Source: Patescibacteria group bacterium (GTDB lineage: Bacteria; Patescibacteriota; Minisyncoccia; Minisyncoccales; PEYH01). Taken from it: 45,561 nucleotides of DNA. The position numbers were made by a program, and so were the translations under genes. Shown in pieces: positions 6,333 through 15,848 of the stretch (the first letter of the stretch is position 1; each line of letters opens with the position of its first letter). Location: assembly GCA_018900835.1 (NCBI GenBank), contig JAHIFQ010000008.1, forward strand, positions 1-45,561, written 5' to 3'. The notes beneath the pieces were generated by a model, which searched no databases, was not told where the DNA came from, and saw only the letters and a program-made list of their open reading frames with translations.

Positions 6333-7532
6333 ATGGCTGAAAAAGAAAAATTTGAGCGAACAAAACCTCACATTAATGTGGGGACAATTGGTCATGTGGA
6401 CCACGGCAAGACAACTTTGACTGCCGCGATTTTGAAAGTTCTTCACCTAAAGGGGTATAGGGCTTCTCAAAAAGGCATTGACCAGATTGATTCTGCCCCA
6501 GAAGAGAAAGCCAGGGGCGTGACCATTAATATTGCGCATGTGGAGTATGAAACAGAAAAGAGGCATTATGCTCATATTGATTGCCCGGGTCACAGCGATT
6601 ACATTAAAAACATGATTACTGGCGCTGCCCAGATGGATGGAGCGATTTTGGTTGTGTCTGCAGTTGACGGGCCAATGCCCCAGACCAGAGAACACATTTT
6701 GCTTGCTCGCCAGGTAGGCGTTCCAGCGATTATCGTTTTCCTTAATAAATGCGACGCAGTTGATGACCCAGAGATGATTGGATTGGTAGAATCAGAGATA
6801 AGAGAATTATTAAAGAAATATGAATATCCCGGAGACGAGATACCAATTATTAGGGGTTCTGCTTTAAAAGCGGTGGAGGTTACATCTGCGGACGACGAGG
6901 CAGCCAAGCCGATATTAGAGCTTGCCAAAACGCTGGATGAATATTTTCCAGAACCGCAGAGACCAATAGACCAGCCATCTCTTATGGCTATAGAAGATGT
7001 TTTTTCTATAGAAGGCAGGGGAACAGTTGCTACTGGCAGGATTGAGAGAGGCATTATTAAATCAGGAGAAGAAATGGAACTTGTGGGGATTCACCCAACA
7101 ACCAAAACCACTGCTGTTAGTATAGAAATGTTTAATAAGATATTAGACGAAGGAAGAGCAGGAGATAATGTTGGTATCCTGTTAAGAGGGCTTAAAAAAG
7201 AAGATGTGGAAAGAGGACAGGTGCTGGCAAAACCAGGAACAATCACTCCTCATACTGAATTTGAAACAGAGATTTATGCTTTGACAAAAGAGGAAGGAGG
7301 CCGCCATACCCCGTTTTTCAAAGGGTATAAGCCACAGTTCTACATCCGCACAACTGATGTTACCGGAGATGTTATTTTGCCTGAAGGAACAGAAATGGTT
7401 ATGCCAGGCGACACTGCCAATTTAATAGTTAAACTGATAGCGCCGATTGCTTTGGAGGAAAAAAATAGATTCGCCATTAGAGAAGGCGGAAGAACTGTTG
7501 CATCCGGAGTTGTGATTAAAATAATTAAATAA
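6333..7532 (+). CDS. tuf: Translation elongation factor Tu
   Basis: The 399-residue GTPase delivers aminoacyl-tRNA to the ribosome. G1 is GHVDHGKTT, switch I contains ARGVTIN, G3 is DCPGH, G4 is NKCD and G5 is GSALK. Domain 2 begins near [17 protein letters not shown], and domain 3 ends in [17 protein letters not shown] as usual. Length fits the family (about 395). It has its own promoter and is followed 23 bp later by rpsJ, so str and S10 operons are contiguous here. Confidence 0.97.
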   Translation: MAEKEKFERTKPHINVGTIGHVDHGKTTLTAAILKVLHLKGYRASQKGIDQIDSAPEEKARGVTINIAHVEYETEKRHYAHIDCPGHSDYIKNMITGAAQMDGAILVVSAVDGPMPQTREHILLARQVGVPAIIVFLNKCDAVDDPEMIGLVESEIRELLKKYEYPGDEIPIIRGSALKAVEVTSADDEAAKPILELAKTLDEYFPEPQRPIDQPSLMAIEDVFSIEGRGTVATGRIERGIIKSGEEMELVGIHPTTKTTAVSIEMFNKILDEGRAGDNVGILLRGLKKEDVERGQVLAKPGTITPHTEFETEIYALTKEEGGRHTPFFKGYKPQFYIRTTDVTGDVILPEGTEMVMPGDTANLIVKLIAPIALEEKNRFAIREGGRTVASGVVIKIIK

Positions 7533-7555
7533 AATAAGTAATAGTTCTTTTAAAG

Positions 7556-7894
7556 ATGCCTACCACAAAGAAAGCCAAGATAGAGGAAGCGCCACAAAAA
7601 ATTAGGATTAAGCTGAAGGCGTATGATAACAAGGTGCTGGATAAAAGCGCTCGACAGATTGTTGAGACGGTTTTGAGATATGGCGCCAAGATTTGCGGGC
7701 CGGTTCCTTTACCAACAGAAATTCACAAATACACTGTTAACCGCTCAAGTTTCGTTCATAAAGACGCACGAGAGCAGTTTGAGATAAGAGTCCATAAGAG
7801 ATTGATAGATATTTTGGATTCAGACCAAAGAGTGGTAGAGTCATTGACGAATTTAAATTTGCCGACAGGAGTTGATATTCAAATTAAGATTTAA
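7556..7894 (+). CDS. rpsJ: Small ribosomal subunit protein S10
   Basis: The 112-residue protein carries S10 motifs [35 protein letters not shown] and [12 protein letters not shown]. About ten extra residues at the N-terminus ([14 protein letters not shown]) precede the family start. S10 sits in the 30S head and, as NusE, also joins antitermination complexes. First gene of the S10 operon; 94 bp separate it from rplC, a gap that holds a hairpin. Confidence 0.95.
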   Translation: MPTTKKAKIEEAPQKIRIKLKAYDNKVLDKSARQIVETVLRYGAKICGPVPLPTEIHKYTVNRSSFVHKDAREQFEIRVHKRLIDILDSDQRVVESLTNLNLPTGVDIQIKI

Positions 7895-7941
7895 GGAGTC
7901 AAGTCCATTAGATGGATACTAGCCCCCATGAAAGACGCATA

Positions 7942-7977
7942 AACAATGTGCCGGGTTGGTTAACCCGGTATTTTGTT
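7942..7977 (+). promoter_or_regulatory. Hairpin between rpsJ and rplC
   Basis: A 7-bp stem CCGGGTT-ggtt-AACCCGG (7951-7968) is extended below by AACAA/TTGTT and followed by TATTTTGTT. It is the only strong structure in this operon gap and lies about 12 nt before the rplC start. It could be a weak terminator that reduces downstream expression, or a translational control site. Confidence 0.5.
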
Positions 7978-7988
7978 GAAAAAATAGT

Positions 7989-8588
7989 ATGAAAAAAATT
8001 ATTCTTGCCAAAAAAATAGGGATGACCCAGATATGGAAGGATGACAAGATTATTCCAGTGACCCTTGTTCAAGCAGGGCCTTGTTCTATTACTCAATTAA
8101 TGGCCAAAGAAAAGGATGGTTATGACGCTGTTCAGATTGGTTTCCAAGGATTGAGAAAAAGAAAAATAACAAAGAGCAAGAAAAAGAAACCATTTTCATA
8201 TTTGAAAGAATTTAAGACAAAAGGCGAACAAGGGGAAATAAAAAAGGGAGACATCATAGATGTGAATATCTTTGAGCAAGGGGATAAAGTTAAGGTTTCT
8301 GCTATTTCCAAGGGAAAAGGGTTTCAAGGAGGCGTGAAAAGATGGGGATTTGCTGGAAGAAAAAAAACGCATGGGACTAAGCATGAGTCAAGGACAATCG
8401 GTTCAATCGGTTCTTCATTTCCCCAGAGAGTATTAAAAGGAAAGAGAATGCCTGGAAGGATGGGAACGGGAAGGATAACAGTGAAAAATTTGGAAATAGT
8501 GAAAATTGATAAAGAAAAAAATCAGATTGCTTTAAAAGGAGCAATCCCTGGCAGAAAAGGAACTTTAGTGGAAATAAAGGAATTTTAG
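7989..8588 (+). CDS. rplC: Large ribosomal subunit protein L3
   Basis: The 199-residue protein begins MKKIILAKKIGMTQIW, the L3 signature start, and contains SKGKGFQGGVKRWGF and MPGRMGTGRITVKNLE, the loop that reaches toward the peptidyl transferase centre. Length is slightly short of E. coli L3 (209). L3 is an early 50S assembly protein. It is followed 9 bp later by rplD. Confidence 0.95.
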   Translation: MKKIILAKKIGMTQIWKDDKIIPVTLVQAGPCSITQLMAKEKDGYDAVQIGFQGLRKRKITKSKKKKPFSYLKEFKTKGEQGEIKKGDIIDVNIFEQGDKVKVSAISKGKGFQGGVKRWGFAGRKKTHGTKHESRTIGSIGSSFPQRVLKGKRMPGRMGTGRITVKNLEIVKIDKEKNQIALKGAIPGRKGTLVEIKEF

Positions 8589-8597
8589 TTAAAATAT

Positions 8598-9260
8598 ATG
8601 AAGATTGATGTCTATAATTCAATAGGGGAAAAGAGCGGGCAGATGGAATTGCCCAAGAAAGTATTTGATAGAGACCCTAATCCTGATTTAGTTCATCAGG
8701 CGGTTATTAGCATGCAATCAAATAAGAGAAATGTTATAGCCCACACTAAAGACAGGTCAGAAGTTAGTGGCGGTGGAAAAAAACCATGGAGACAGAAAGG
8801 AACAGGCAGGGCAAGGCATGGCTCTTCAAGGTCTCCAATTTGGATTGGCGGAGGAGTTACATTCGGGCCCACAAATAAGAGGAATTTTAAAATGGTAGTT
8901 CCCAAGAAAATGAAAAAAATGGCTTTATTTTCAATACTTTCCGACAAGGTCAGAAATCAAGAAATTTCAGTTATTGATAATTTGACTATTGAAGAGGCAA
9001 AGACAAAAACAATCAACAAGATATTAACAAATTTATTAAATAAGATTTATCCTGAACAGAAAAAAGGAAAAAAACGAGCGTTTAAAAGCGTTCTTATTAT
9101 TTTAGACAAGAAAGACGATAAGCTAATAAGGGCAGTAAGAAATATCCCGAAAATAAATATAATTGATGTTAGGAACTTGAGCATATTAGACGCAATATCT
9201 ACCCAACGCTTGATTTTTTTGAAAGATTCAATTAAGACAATTAAAGAATTGTCTGCTTAA
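8598..9260 (+). CDS. rplD: Large ribosomal subunit protein L4
   Basis: The 220-residue protein has the L4 order: N-terminal DVYNSIGEKSGQMELP, the tunnel-lining loop KKPWRQKGTGRARHGSSRSP with IWIGGGVTFGP, and the globular C-terminal part. In E. coli L4 represses the S10 operon; no such leader is evident here. It is 9 bp after rplC and 4 bp before rplW. Confidence 0.95.
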   Translation: MKIDVYNSIGEKSGQMELPKKVFDRDPNPDLVHQAVISMQSNKRNVIAHTKDRSEVSGGGKKPWRQKGTGRARHGSSRSPIWIGGGVTFGPTNKRNFKMVVPKKMKKMALFSILSDKVRNQEISVIDNLTIEEAKTKTINKILTNLLNKIYPEQKKGKKRAFKSVLIILDKKDDKLIRAVRNIPKINIIDVRNLSILDAISTQRLIFLKDSIKTIKELSA

Positions 9261-9264
9261 TAAT

Positions 9265-9813
9265 ATGTCTATTTTTGATGTTTTTAAAAAGAAGGTAAGA
9301 CCGGAAATAAAGAAAGAGCAAAAGAAAGAAATGCCAGTTGTAGAGAAAGCGGTCAAAAAACCGGAAGTTAAGGTTGTGGTGAAAAAAGAGAAGAAAGAGA
9401 AAAAAGAAATAGTAAAAGAGATAAAAGAAGCAAAGAAGAAAGGGGCAACAAAAAAACAAGGAATTCTTGCGCCAGACGAAAAGACAGAAGAGAAAAAGAT
9501 TGTTAAGCCCAAAAAAGCGGTCAAGCCAACCAGTTTAGCGTGGAAGGTCTTGGTTAAGCCGCATGTCACAGAGAAAGCGACTTATTTGGGGGAAAAAAAT
9601 GAATATGCGTTTGTTGTTTCTAAGAGCGCCAACAAAATAGAAGTGAAGAAAGCGATAGAAGATGTTTATGATGTTAATGTTGAGAAAGTGAGGATGATAA
9701 ATATTCCGGGTAAAAAAAGAAGATTAGGAAGAGTGAAGGGGTTTAAGAGTGGATACAAAAAAGCGATTATTAAAATCAAAAAAGGACAAGAGATTGAGGT
9801 CTTGCCGAGATAA
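9265..9813 (+). CDS. rplW: L23 with a long lysine-rich N-terminal extension
   Basis: Residues 91-182 are a normal L23 (VLVKPHVTEKA, NEYAFVVSKSANKIEVKKAIE, GKKRRLGRVKGFKSGYKKAI), which lies at the exit of the peptide tunnel and docks SRP and trigger factor. Residues 1-90 are an extension of alternating Lys, Glu, Val and Pro with no fold that I recognise, doubling the usual length of about 95. The extension is in frame without an internal ATG that gives a clean L23 start, so it appears to be translated. Confidence 0.93.
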   Translation: MSIFDVFKKKVRPEIKKEQKKEMPVVEKAVKKPEVKVVVKKEKKEKKEIVKEIKEAKKKGATKKQGILAPDEKTEEKKIVKPKKAVKPTSLAWKVLVKPHVTEKATYLGEKNEYAFVVSKSANKIEVKKAIEDVYDVNVEKVRMINIPGKKRRLGRVKGFKSGYKKAIIKIKKGQEIEVLPR

Positions 9814-9825
9814 TTTTTAATAATT

Positions 9826-10644
9826 ATGAAGAAATATAAACCAACAACTCCAGGGAGACGACATGCCACGATAGAGGATTTTTCAAATCTGGACAAGAAG
9901 AGGCCAGAGAAGAGTTTGGTTATTAAATTGAAAAAGAAAGCTGGACGGAATAGTCAAGGAAAGATTACTGTGAGGCATAAGGGCGGTGGAGCAAAACGGC
10001 TTTATCGTATAATTGATTTTGCCAGAAAGCGACTTGATATTCCTGCAAAAGTCCTTGCCTTGGAATATGACCCTAATAGAACTGCTTTTATAGCTCTTAT
10101 TGAATACAGCGACGGGGTTAAAAAGTATATTTTAGCGCCACAGGGTTTGAATAAAGGAGATACTGTTATAACAAGCGAAAATGCGGAATTGAAGCCAGGG
10201 AATAGGACGAAATTAAAAAATATACCCATTGGCACAGATATTTATAATGCAGAGCTTTTGCCCGAAGGCGGTGGAAAATTAATCAGGTCAGCTGGTTCCT
10301 CTGCTAAGGTCTTCGGTAGTGAAGAAAAATATATTCATATAAAGATGCCGTCTGGTGAAATGAGGAAATTACATCAGGAATGCTTTGCTTCTATCGGCGC
10401 ATTATCCCGGCCAGAGCATAGATATGTGAAAATAGGAAATGCTGGACGAGCGAGACATATGGGGAGGAGGCCTACAGTGAGGGGTTCTGCGATGAACCCT
10501 CATGACCATCCGCATGGCGGAGGAGAAGGCAGAACAGGTATTGGATTAAAATATCCTAAAACGCCTTGGGGCAAACCAGCATTAGGTAAAAAAACCAGAA
10601 AAAGAAAGAACACGAACATATTTATCATTAAAAGACGGAAGTAA
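9826..10644 (+). CDS. rplB: Large ribosomal subunit protein L2
   Basis: The 272-residue L2 binds domain IV of 23S rRNA and is needed for subunit association and peptidyl transfer. Seen: YKPTTPGRRHAT at the start, RHKGGGAKRLYR, and the near-catalytic-centre loop AMNPHDHPHGGGEGR with the conserved His. Length matches the family (about 275). It lies 12 bp after rplW and 9 bp before rpsS. Confidence 0.96.
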   Translation: MKKYKPTTPGRRHATIEDFSNLDKKRPEKSLVIKLKKKAGRNSQGKITVRHKGGGAKRLYRIIDFARKRLDIPAKVLALEYDPNRTAFIALIEYSDGVKKYILAPQGLNKGDTVITSENAELKPGNRTKLKNIPIGTDIYNAELLPEGGGKLIRSAGSSAKVFGSEEKYIHIKMPSGEMRKLHQECFASIGALSRPEHRYVKIGNAGRARHMGRRPTVRGSAMNPHDHPHGGGEGRTGIGLKYPKTPWGKPALGKKTRKRKNTNIFIIKRRK

Positions 10645-10653
10645 TATAAAATT

Positions 10654-10974
10654 ATGTCACGGTCACTTAAAAAAGGTCCTTATATAGAGGAGAGATTGAT
10701 AGAAAAAGTTAAGAAATTAAGAGCAGGAGACCAGACAGCCATAAGAACTTGGTACAGGTCCTGCACAATCATTCCTGAAATGGTGGGTTTTGTTTTTGAG
10801 GTTCATAATGGCAAAGATTTCATAACAGTGCAGGTTAGAGAAGATATGGTTGGACATAAATTGGGAGAGTTTTCTCCGACAACCAAATTTATAAGGCACG
10901 GAGGAAAAATGCAGAGAGAGTTGAGCGGGTCAGAGAGTAAGCCGCAAGAAGCGCCTGCAGTAGGAAAGAAATAA
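10654..10974 (+). CDS. rpsS: Small ribosomal subunit protein S19
   Basis: The 106-residue S19 contacts the A-site finger and forms the 30S head with S13. Typical motifs are SRSLKKGPYIEERL, TWYRSCTIIPEMVG, VREDMVGHKLGEFSPTTKF and HGGK. The last 15 residues (ELSGSESKPQEAPAVGKK) are a low-complexity tail beyond the usual end. It is placed between rplB and rplV with spacings of 9 and 7 bp. Confidence 0.95.
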   Translation: MSRSLKKGPYIEERLIEKVKKLRAGDQTAIRTWYRSCTIIPEMVGFVFEVHNGKDFITVQVREDMVGHKLGEFSPTTKFIRHGGKMQRELSGSESKPQEAPAVGKK

Positions 10975-10981
10975 AACGATT

Positions 10982-11464
10982 ATGGAAAAAGAAATTAGCG
11001 CAAAATTAAATCATTTGAGAATCGCTCCACGCAAAGTGCGGTTAGTAGCGGATTTGGTTAGAGGGAAAAATGCTCTTGAGTGTTTGGTATTTTTGAATCA
11101 TACTAGTCAAAAATCTGCAGGCCCAATTGCCAAACTCTTGAAATCAGCTGTTGCTAATGCTAAAAATAATTTTCAGATAGATGACAAAAATTTAAGAATT
11201 GTTAAGATAACAGTGGATGAAGGGCCGAAATTAAAGAGATGGAGGTCAAGGTCTATGGGAAGGGCTTATGCAATCCAGAAGAAAACAAGCCACATTACTC
11301 TTGTTCTGAAAGAACAAGAGAAGCCAAAACACAAAATAAAAAACAAAAAGCAAGAAGCAAAACGAGCGAAAGAGATTGCAACCCCAGAAATAAAAAACAA
11401 AGAACAAAAAGACAAAAAAGAGAAGATAGCGCAAAAGAAACAAATCAAAAAAATAAAGAAATAA
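10982..11464 (+). CDS. rplV: L22 with a charged C-terminal extension
   Basis: Residues 1-112 form L22, with SAKLNHLRIAPRKVRLVADL, LLKSAVANAKNN and the tunnel hairpin ending in the RSMGRAYAIQKKTSHI strand. L22 contacts all 23S domains and lines the exit tunnel. Residues 113-160 add a lysine/glutamate-rich tail (KHKIKNKKQEAKRAKE and similar). The tail DNA is A-rich with quasi-repeats of AAAAACAAA, which may be how it grew. It is 7 bp after rpsS. Confidence 0.94.
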   Translation: MEKEISAKLNHLRIAPRKVRLVADLVRGKNALECLVFLNHTSQKSAGPIAKLLKSAVANAKNNFQIDDKNLRIVKITVDEGPKLKRWRSRSMGRAYAIQKKTSHITLVLKEQEKPKHKIKNKKQEAKRAKEIATPEIKNKEQKDKKEKIAQKKQIKKIKK

Positions 11465-11485
11465 CTTTTAACTTAGCGAAGGAAT

Positions 11486-12136
11486 ATGTCACATAAGGTT
11501 CATCCAAAAGCATTCCGATTGAGAGAGAGCTCTGACTGGGTCTCTCGATGGTTTGATGAAAAGCAATCCCCAATATATTTAGAGGAGGATTTTAAGATTA
11601 GAAGATTCTTAGTGGAAAAATTCAAAGAAGCAGGCATTGAAAAGATTGAAATTGAACGGTCTCCAAACAGGGTGAATATATTAATACATTCTTCCAGGCC
11701 TGGCCTTATTATCGGCAGAGGCGGTCAGCAGATAGATGAATTAAAGGATTTGTTCCAAAAGAAAATTCTTAAGAGACAATTGGACGAGAAACAAGCATTA
11801 AAGATTGAGATAAAGTCAATCAAAAATCCTTGGATAAGCGCTCCATTGGTAGCCCAATGGATGGCTCAAAGAATAGAGAAGCGAATGCCTTTTAGGAAGA
11901 TAATGAAACAATCCATTTCTATGGTTATGGGGTATAAGGAGGCAAGGGGAATAAGAGTGCAGGTTTCTGGACGACTAAATGGCGCATCTATTTCCAGAAC
12001 AGAATGGCTCCAGAAAGGGCAGTTGCCAAGACAGACCATTAGGGCGAATATTGATTATGGCTTTAAGGAGGCAAATTGCACTTATGGCACAATAGGAGTA
12101 AAAGTTTGGATTTATAAAGGAGAAACATTTGAATAA
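11486..12136 (+). CDS. rpsC: Small ribosomal subunit protein S3
   Basis: The 216-residue protein begins [17 protein letters not shown] and has the KH domain signature [17 protein letters not shown] (about residues 71-87) and the C-terminal [13 protein letters not shown] domain. S3 lines the mRNA entry channel and contributes helicase activity there. Full length for the family. The start ATG follows GAAGGAAT, too close to act as a normal SD. Confidence 0.96.
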   Translation: MSHKVHPKAFRLRESSDWVSRWFDEKQSPIYLEEDFKIRRFLVEKFKEAGIEKIEIERSPNRVNILIHSSRPGLIIGRGGQQIDELKDLFQKKILKRQLDEKQALKIEIKSIKNPWISAPLVAQWMAQRIEKRMPFRKIMKQSISMVMGYKEARGIRVQVSGRLNGASISRTEWLQKGQLPRQTIRANIDYGFKEANCTYGTIGVKVWIYKGETFE

Positions 12137-12141
12137 AAAAT

Positions 12142-12558
12142 ATGTTATATCCTAAAAAAGTAAAACACAGAAAATGGCACAAGGGCAGAAATAGGGACAG
12201 GCAGATTGATACTCGTGGCACAGAATTGGCCTTCGGAGATTTCGGATTAAAAGCAATGGAATCGAAATGGATTACTGCCAGACAGATTGAGGCGGCAAGA
12301 AGGGCAATTATCAGGTATCTTAAAAAAGGCGGACGGCTTTGGATAAGGATTTTTCCTGATAAGCCGATTACAACCAAGGGAGCAGAGGTGCCTATGGGTG
12401 GAGGGAAAGGTTCAGTTGACCATTATGTATTTTCAATTAAACCAGGACGAATTATTTTTGAAATAGCAGGAATCAGCGAAGAAATGGCGAGAGAGGCGTT
12501 TGACAGGGCAGGTCATAAGTTTGGAATTAAAACAAAGTTTATTAAACATGAAAGCTAA
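12142..12558 (+). CDS. rplP: Large ribosomal subunit protein L16
   Basis: The 138-residue L16 binds near the A-site tRNA elbow and completes the peptidyl transferase centre. It starts [16 protein letters not shown] and has [33 protein letters not shown] and GKGSVDHYV, all standard. It is 5 bp after rpsC, and its last 11 bases overlap the start of rpmC. Confidence 0.96.
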   Translation: MLYPKKVKHRKWHKGRNRDRQIDTRGTELAFGDFGLKAMESKWITARQIEAARRAIIRYLKKGGRLWIRIFPDKPITTKGAEVPMGGGKGSVDHYVFSIKPGRIIFEIAGISEEMAREAFDRAGHKFGIKTKFIKHES

Positions 12559-12739
12559 GGAATTAAAAATTAAAAGCGAGGTGGAGTTGAAAAAGATGAT
12601 TTTTAGCGACAGAGAGAAATTGCGCAGTTTAAGATTTAATTTGGCGGCAGGGAAAGTCAAAAATGTAAAAGAAATTAGGAATAGAAAGAAAGATATCGCT
12701 AAAATTTTAACTATTTTAAACCAGGAAAAACATAAATAA
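12548..12739 (+). CDS. rpmC: Large ribosomal subunit protein L29
   Basis: The 63-residue two-helix protein starts [14 protein letters not shown] and contains [20 protein letters not shown] with [14 protein letters not shown], the L29 pattern. An in-frame ATG upstream (12500) would add residues encoded inside rplP, so I choose 12548, which gives the family N-terminus and an 11-bp overlap with rplP, suggesting translational coupling. L29 sits by the tunnel exit next to L23. Confidence 0.92.
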   Translation: MKAKELKIKSEVELKKMIFSDREKLRSLRFNLAAGKVKNVKEIRNRKKDIAKILTILNQEKHK

Positions 12740-12744
12740 AAATT

Positions 12745-13008
12745 ATGAGTAAAAAACGATTAAAAGGCATAGTTGTTTCTGATAAGATGGATAAAACCAT
12801 TGTAGTTAAGGTTGAGATATTGAAAACCCATCGGTTGTACAGGAGAAAGTATAAGTCCCACACGAAATACAAGGCGCATGACGAAATGAATGCTTTCAAG
12901 ACAGGGGATGTGGTAGTGATAGAGGAGACAAGGCCATTGAGCAAGGATAAGACATGGCGAGTAATATCCGAAAATCAAAAAGCCGAAACCCAAAATTTAA
13001 AAACATGA
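12745..13008 (+). CDS. rpsQ: Small ribosomal subunit protein S17
   Basis: The 87-residue OB-fold protein has [40 protein letters not shown] and [20 protein letters not shown], typical S17. The final 12 residues ([13 protein letters not shown] region) are encoded by a 7-nt quasi-repeat (12968-13002), so the C-terminus seems to have been extended by repeat DNA. Its TGA overlaps the rplN ATG (ATGA). Confidence 0.95.
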   Translation: MSKKRLKGIVVSDKMDKTIVVKVEILKTHRLYRRKYKSHTKYKAHDEMNAFKTGDVVVIEETRPLSKDKTWRVISENQKAETQNLKT

Positions 13009-13376
13009 TACAGGTTCAAACAATGTTAAATGTAGCTGATAACAGCGGAGCAAAAGTGGTCCAATGTTTTAAGGTTTTGGGAGGCAGCAAGAGAAGATAT
13101 GCGCAGATAGGGGATATTATAGTAGTAGCTGTGAAGAAAGCAGAGCCAAGAAAGATAGTCAAGAAACACGACAAAACAAGAGCTGTTATTGTAAGACAGA
13201 AAAGACCGTTAAGGCGTTTAGATGGTTCGTATATCAGCTTTGACGAGAACGCAGTTGTGATTTTAGAGGGCAAAACAAAGGAGCCCAAAGCAGGAAGGTT
13301 GTTTGGTCCAATACCAAGAGAAATCAAAGAAAAAGGATTTGATAAGATAGCTGCTTTAGCAAATGAAATAATATAA
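13005..13376 (+). CDS. rplN: Large ribosomal subunit protein L14
   Basis: The 123-residue L14 begins [17 protein letters not shown], the family start; an upstream in-frame ATG at 12954 lies inside rpsQ and is rejected. [22 protein letters not shown]-like [14 protein letters not shown] and [10 protein letters not shown]-like [10 protein letters not shown] are present. L14 forms an intersubunit bridge and is the site of RsfS binding. It overlaps rpsQ by 4 bp and is 4 bp from rplX. Confidence 0.96.
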   Translation: MIQVQTMLNVADNSGAKVVQCFKVLGGSKRRYAQIGDIIVVAVKKAEPRKIVKKHDKTRAVIVRQKRPLRRLDGSYISFDENAVVILEGKTKEPKAGRLFGPIPREIKEKGFDKIAALANEII

Positions 13377-13380
13377 TTAT

Positions 13381-13689
13381 ATGTCAGATGTAAAACAAGG
13401 AGACACAATTTTAATAATAGCAGGCGATGACCGTGGAAGAACTGGAAAAGTGATTAAAGTTTCACCTTCAGCAAGAATTCAGGTTGAAGGAATCAATATC
13501 CAGAAAAAGCATCATCGACCAAAGAAAGAAGGCGAAAAAGGCCAAGTGATTGAAAAGCCCGGCTTTATTTCTATTTCAAATGTTAAGATAATCTGTCCTA
13601 AATGCGGGAAGCCGGCTAAAATAGGGCATACACAGGCAGGAGATAAAAGAAAAAAACGAGTTTGTAAAAAGTGTCAGGCAGTGATTTAA
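13381..13689 (+). CDS. rplX: Large ribosomal subunit protein L24, zinc-ribbon form
   Basis: The 102-residue protein has the KOW motif (GDTILIIAGDDRGRTGKVIKV) and NIQKKHHRPKKEGEKG, then a C-terminal zinc ribbon with CPKCGKPAKIGH and CKKC. L24 is a primary assembly initiator of the 50S subunit. Normal length. It lies 15 bp before rplE. Confidence 0.95.
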   Translation: MSDVKQGDTILIIAGDDRGRTGKVIKVSPSARIQVEGINIQKKHHRPKKEGEKGQVIEKPGFISISNVKIICPKCGKPAKIGHTQAGDKRKKRVCKKCQAVI

Positions 13690-13704
13690 ATATAAAAAAA
13701 AGAA

Positions 13705-14268
13705 ATGATGAGATTAAAGGAAAAATATCATAAAGAAGTGGTGCCGAAATTAAAAGAGAAATTCGGTTATAAAAGCATTGCTGCAGTGCCTTGCATTGAA
13801 AAAGTGGTTGTTAATACTGGCTTTGGACGATTAGTTAGCGGGAAAAGCAAGCAAGACGCGGCAAACGAGTATAAGGATATCTTGGAGGATTTGGCATTGA
13901 TTACTGGGCAAAAACCGATTTTGCGAGAGGCGAAGAAATCAATTTCAACATTTAAGATTAGGGAGGGCGCGCCAGTAGGCGCTATGACAACATTGAGGAA
14001 GCAGAAGATGTATGACACATTGGAGCGGTTAATCAATATTATTCTGCCCCGCACAAGAGATTTCGCTGGATTAAATCCAGATTCAGTTGACAGAGATGGC
14101 AATTTAACGATAGGAATAAAAGAACAAATCGTTTTTCCGGAAATAAGCGCTGAAAAAACTAAAAGAATATTTGGTTTTGAGATTACTGTTGTGACAAGCG
14201 CTAAAAATAAAGAAGAGGGTATGGAATTATTTAAATCATTAGGTTTCCCGATAAAAAATAATGCCTAA
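13705..14268 (+). CDS. rplE: Large ribosomal subunit protein L5
   Basis: The 187-residue L5 binds 5S rRNA in the central protuberance. Motifs: [59 protein letters not shown] and [19 protein letters not shown]. Two ATG codons stand in tandem at the start; either fits. The last 8 bases overlap rpsZ. Confidence 0.96.
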   Translation: MMRLKEKYHKEVVPKLKEKFGYKSIAAVPCIEKVVVNTGFGRLVSGKSKQDAANEYKDILEDLALITGQKPILREAKKSISTFKIREGAPVGAMTTLRKQKMYDTLERLINIILPRTRDFAGLNPDSVDRDGNLTIGIKEQIVFPEISAEKTKRIFGFEITVVTSAKNKEEGMELFKSLGFPIKNNA

Positions 14269-14446
14269 AGAATCACAGATTGTAAAATCAAAGAGAAAGC
14301 CGAAGTTCAGCACAAGAACTGTTAGGCGTTGTTTTAGATGCGGAAGGAGAAGGGCTTTTATGAGAAAATTCGGACTTTGCAGAATATGCTTCCGCGAAAT
14401 GGCAAATGAGGGGTTGATCCCAGGAGTAAGAAAATCATCATGGTAA
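14261..14446 (+). CDS. rpsZ: Small ribosomal subunit protein S14, zinc type
   Basis: The 61-residue short S14 (type Z) has two CxxC knuckles, CFRCG and CRIC, with RAFMRKFGL between and the C-terminal [11 protein letters not shown]. The short zinc form replaces the long zinc-free S14. Overlap with rplE by 8 bp suggests coupling. Confidence 0.94.
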   Translation: MPKESQIVKSKRKPKFSTRTVRRCFRCGRRRAFMRKFGLCRICFREMANEGLIPGVRKSSW

Positions 14447-14477
14447 ATTTTTCATTTTTCATTTTTAATTTAGTTAT

Positions 14478-14870
14478 ATGACAGACCCAATAGCAGATAT
14501 GTTAAATAGAATAAGGAATGCCCAAGCAGTGCTTCATCCATCTGTAGATGTGCCGTATTCAAATTTTAAATACAGTTTAGCAGAAATCTTTTTAAAACAA
14601 GGAGTGATTAAAAAAATAGAAAAAAAACATAATAAAACCAGAAAGATTATCAGAATTACTTTGAAATATAAAGATAATCAGCCGATTATCAGCCATTTAG
14701 AGAGAATTTCAAAGCCAGGGAGAAGGGTCTACGCTTCAAGTAAGAGAATCCGATTATCCAGAGGTGGCGGTGGATTTATTATTGTATCAACCCCCAAAGG
14801 ACTGATGATTGGTTGGGAGGCGAGGAAACAAAATTTGGGAGGTGAGATAATAGCAGAAATTTGGCAGTGA
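14478..14870 (+). CDS. rpsH: Small ribosomal subunit protein S8
   Basis: The 130-residue S8 starts MTDPIADMLNRIRNAQ and ends with the diagnostic SPKGLM-like VSTPKGLMIGWEARKQNLGGEIIAEIW. S8 organises the central domain of 16S rRNA and in E. coli represses the spc operon. It is preceded by an AT-rich 31-bp spacer with ATTTTTCATTTTTCATTTTT-like direct repeats, and followed by a 7-nt-type repeat spacer. Confidence 0.95.
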   Translation: MTDPIADMLNRIRNAQAVLHPSVDVPYSNFKYSLAEIFLKQGVIKKIEKKHNKTRKIIRITLKYKDNQPIISHLERISKPGRRVYASSKRIRLSRGGGGFIIVSTPKGLMIGWEARKQNLGGEIIAEIWQ

Positions 14871-14905
14871 TTAAGCAAATAAATAATTAAGCAAATAAGA
14901 AATTT
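14871..14905. repeat. AAGCAAATA-type short repeat in the rpsH-rplF gap
   Basis: TTAAGCAAATAAATAA is repeated imperfectly as TTAAGCAAATAAGAAA within 35 bp, directly upstream of the rplF start. It belongs to the short tandem repeats seen before many genes here. Confidence 0.5.
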
Positions 14906-14910
14906 AATAT

Positions 14911-15456
14911 ATGAGTCGCATAGGTAAACAACCAATTAAAATCCCGGACAAAGTAGAGGTGAATATAGACGGGAATAATATAACAATCAAGGGCCCTAAA
15001 GGAGAGCTTAAAGTTCAGATTCGTCCTGAAATAGAAGCAAGTGTTCAGGATGGTCAAATATCATTTAACATCAGGGAACAGGGCAAAAATGCCAGCGCTT
15101 TTTGGGGATTGACAAGAGCGTTAGTAGCTAATGCTGTTAAGGGAGTAATCGAGGGATATAATAAAAAATTAGAGATTCAGGGAGTTGGATATCGGGCAAG
15201 AGTTGAAGGAGATGGTTTGATTCTGGAGATGGGCTTTTCTCACCCGATAAATCTCAAAACGCCGGAAGGAATAGATTTTGCGGTTGAGAAGAATATTATT
15301 ATAGTTTCTGGAATTGATAAGCAGTTGGTGGGAGAAACAGCAGCGAAAATAAGGAGGGTAAGACCGCCAGAGCCGTATAAAGGAAAGGGGATTCGTTATG
15401 TCGGAGAAGTCGTCTTGAGAAAAGCGGGTAAAAGAGCAGAGAGTGCGAAGGTGTAA
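14911..15456 (+). CDS. rplF: Large ribosomal subunit protein L6
   Basis: The 181-residue two-domain protein starts MSRIGKQPIKIPDKVEV and ends with PEPYKGKGIRYVGEVVLRKAGK, the L6 signature. L6 sits near the sarcin-ricin loop and helps factor binding. Length normal (about 177). Spacing to rplR is 20 bp. Confidence 0.96.
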   Translation: MSRIGKQPIKIPDKVEVNIDGNNITIKGPKGELKVQIRPEIEASVQDGQISFNIREQGKNASAFWGLTRALVANAVKGVIEGYNKKLEIQGVGYRARVEGDGLILEMGFSHPINLKTPEGIDFAVEKNIIIVSGIDKQLVGETAAKIRRVRPPEPYKGKGIRYVGEVVLRKAGKRAESAKV

Positions 15457-15476
15457 TTTTTAAATAATATATCAAC

Positions 15477-15830
15477 ATGATTGGAAGAAGAATAAAAAGA
15501 ATACAAAGGCATAATAGGGTAAGGGGAAGAATTAGTGGCAAAAAGGATTGTCCCCGACTTTGTGTTTTTAGGTCAGCAAGCCATATATACGCCCAATTGA
15601 TAGATGACGATATTCAAAAGACATTGGTCTCTGCAAGTGATGTTGAAATTAAAAAAGACAAAGAAGAGAAAGGGAAGATTGGAATTGCTTTTAAAACAGG
15701 TGAGTTAATAGCGGAGAAGGCAAAAGAGAAAAAAATTACAAAGGTTGTTTTTGACAGGGGTGGCTATAAATACCACGGAAGAGTAAAGGCATTAGCCGAA
15801 GGCGCGAGAAAAGGCGGATTAAAGTTTTGA
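15477..15830 (+). CDS. rplR: Large ribosomal subunit protein L18
   Basis: The 117-residue 5S-rRNA-binding protein has [36 protein letters not shown] and [26 protein letters not shown], matching L18. Full length. Stop codon is TGA, showing UGA is not reassigned in this organism. Confidence 0.95.
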   Translation: MIGRRIKRIQRHNRVRGRISGKKDCPRLCVFRSASHIYAQLIDDDIQKTLVSASDVEIKKDKEEKGKIGIAFKTGELIAEKAKEKKITKVVFDRGGYKYHGRVKALAEGARKGGLKF

Positions 15831-15848
15831 TGATTCAATCTTAATTAT

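Noticed and set aside
6447-7054. Minus-strand frames opposite tuf
   Set aside because: Antisense of a full-length EF-Tu; no family resemblance and no start signals.
9228-9569. Phe-rich 113-codon frame on the minus strand
   Set aside because: It is the complement of the Lys-rich rplW extension (AAA/AAG read as TTT/CTT); the plus-strand frame continues into a genuine L23.
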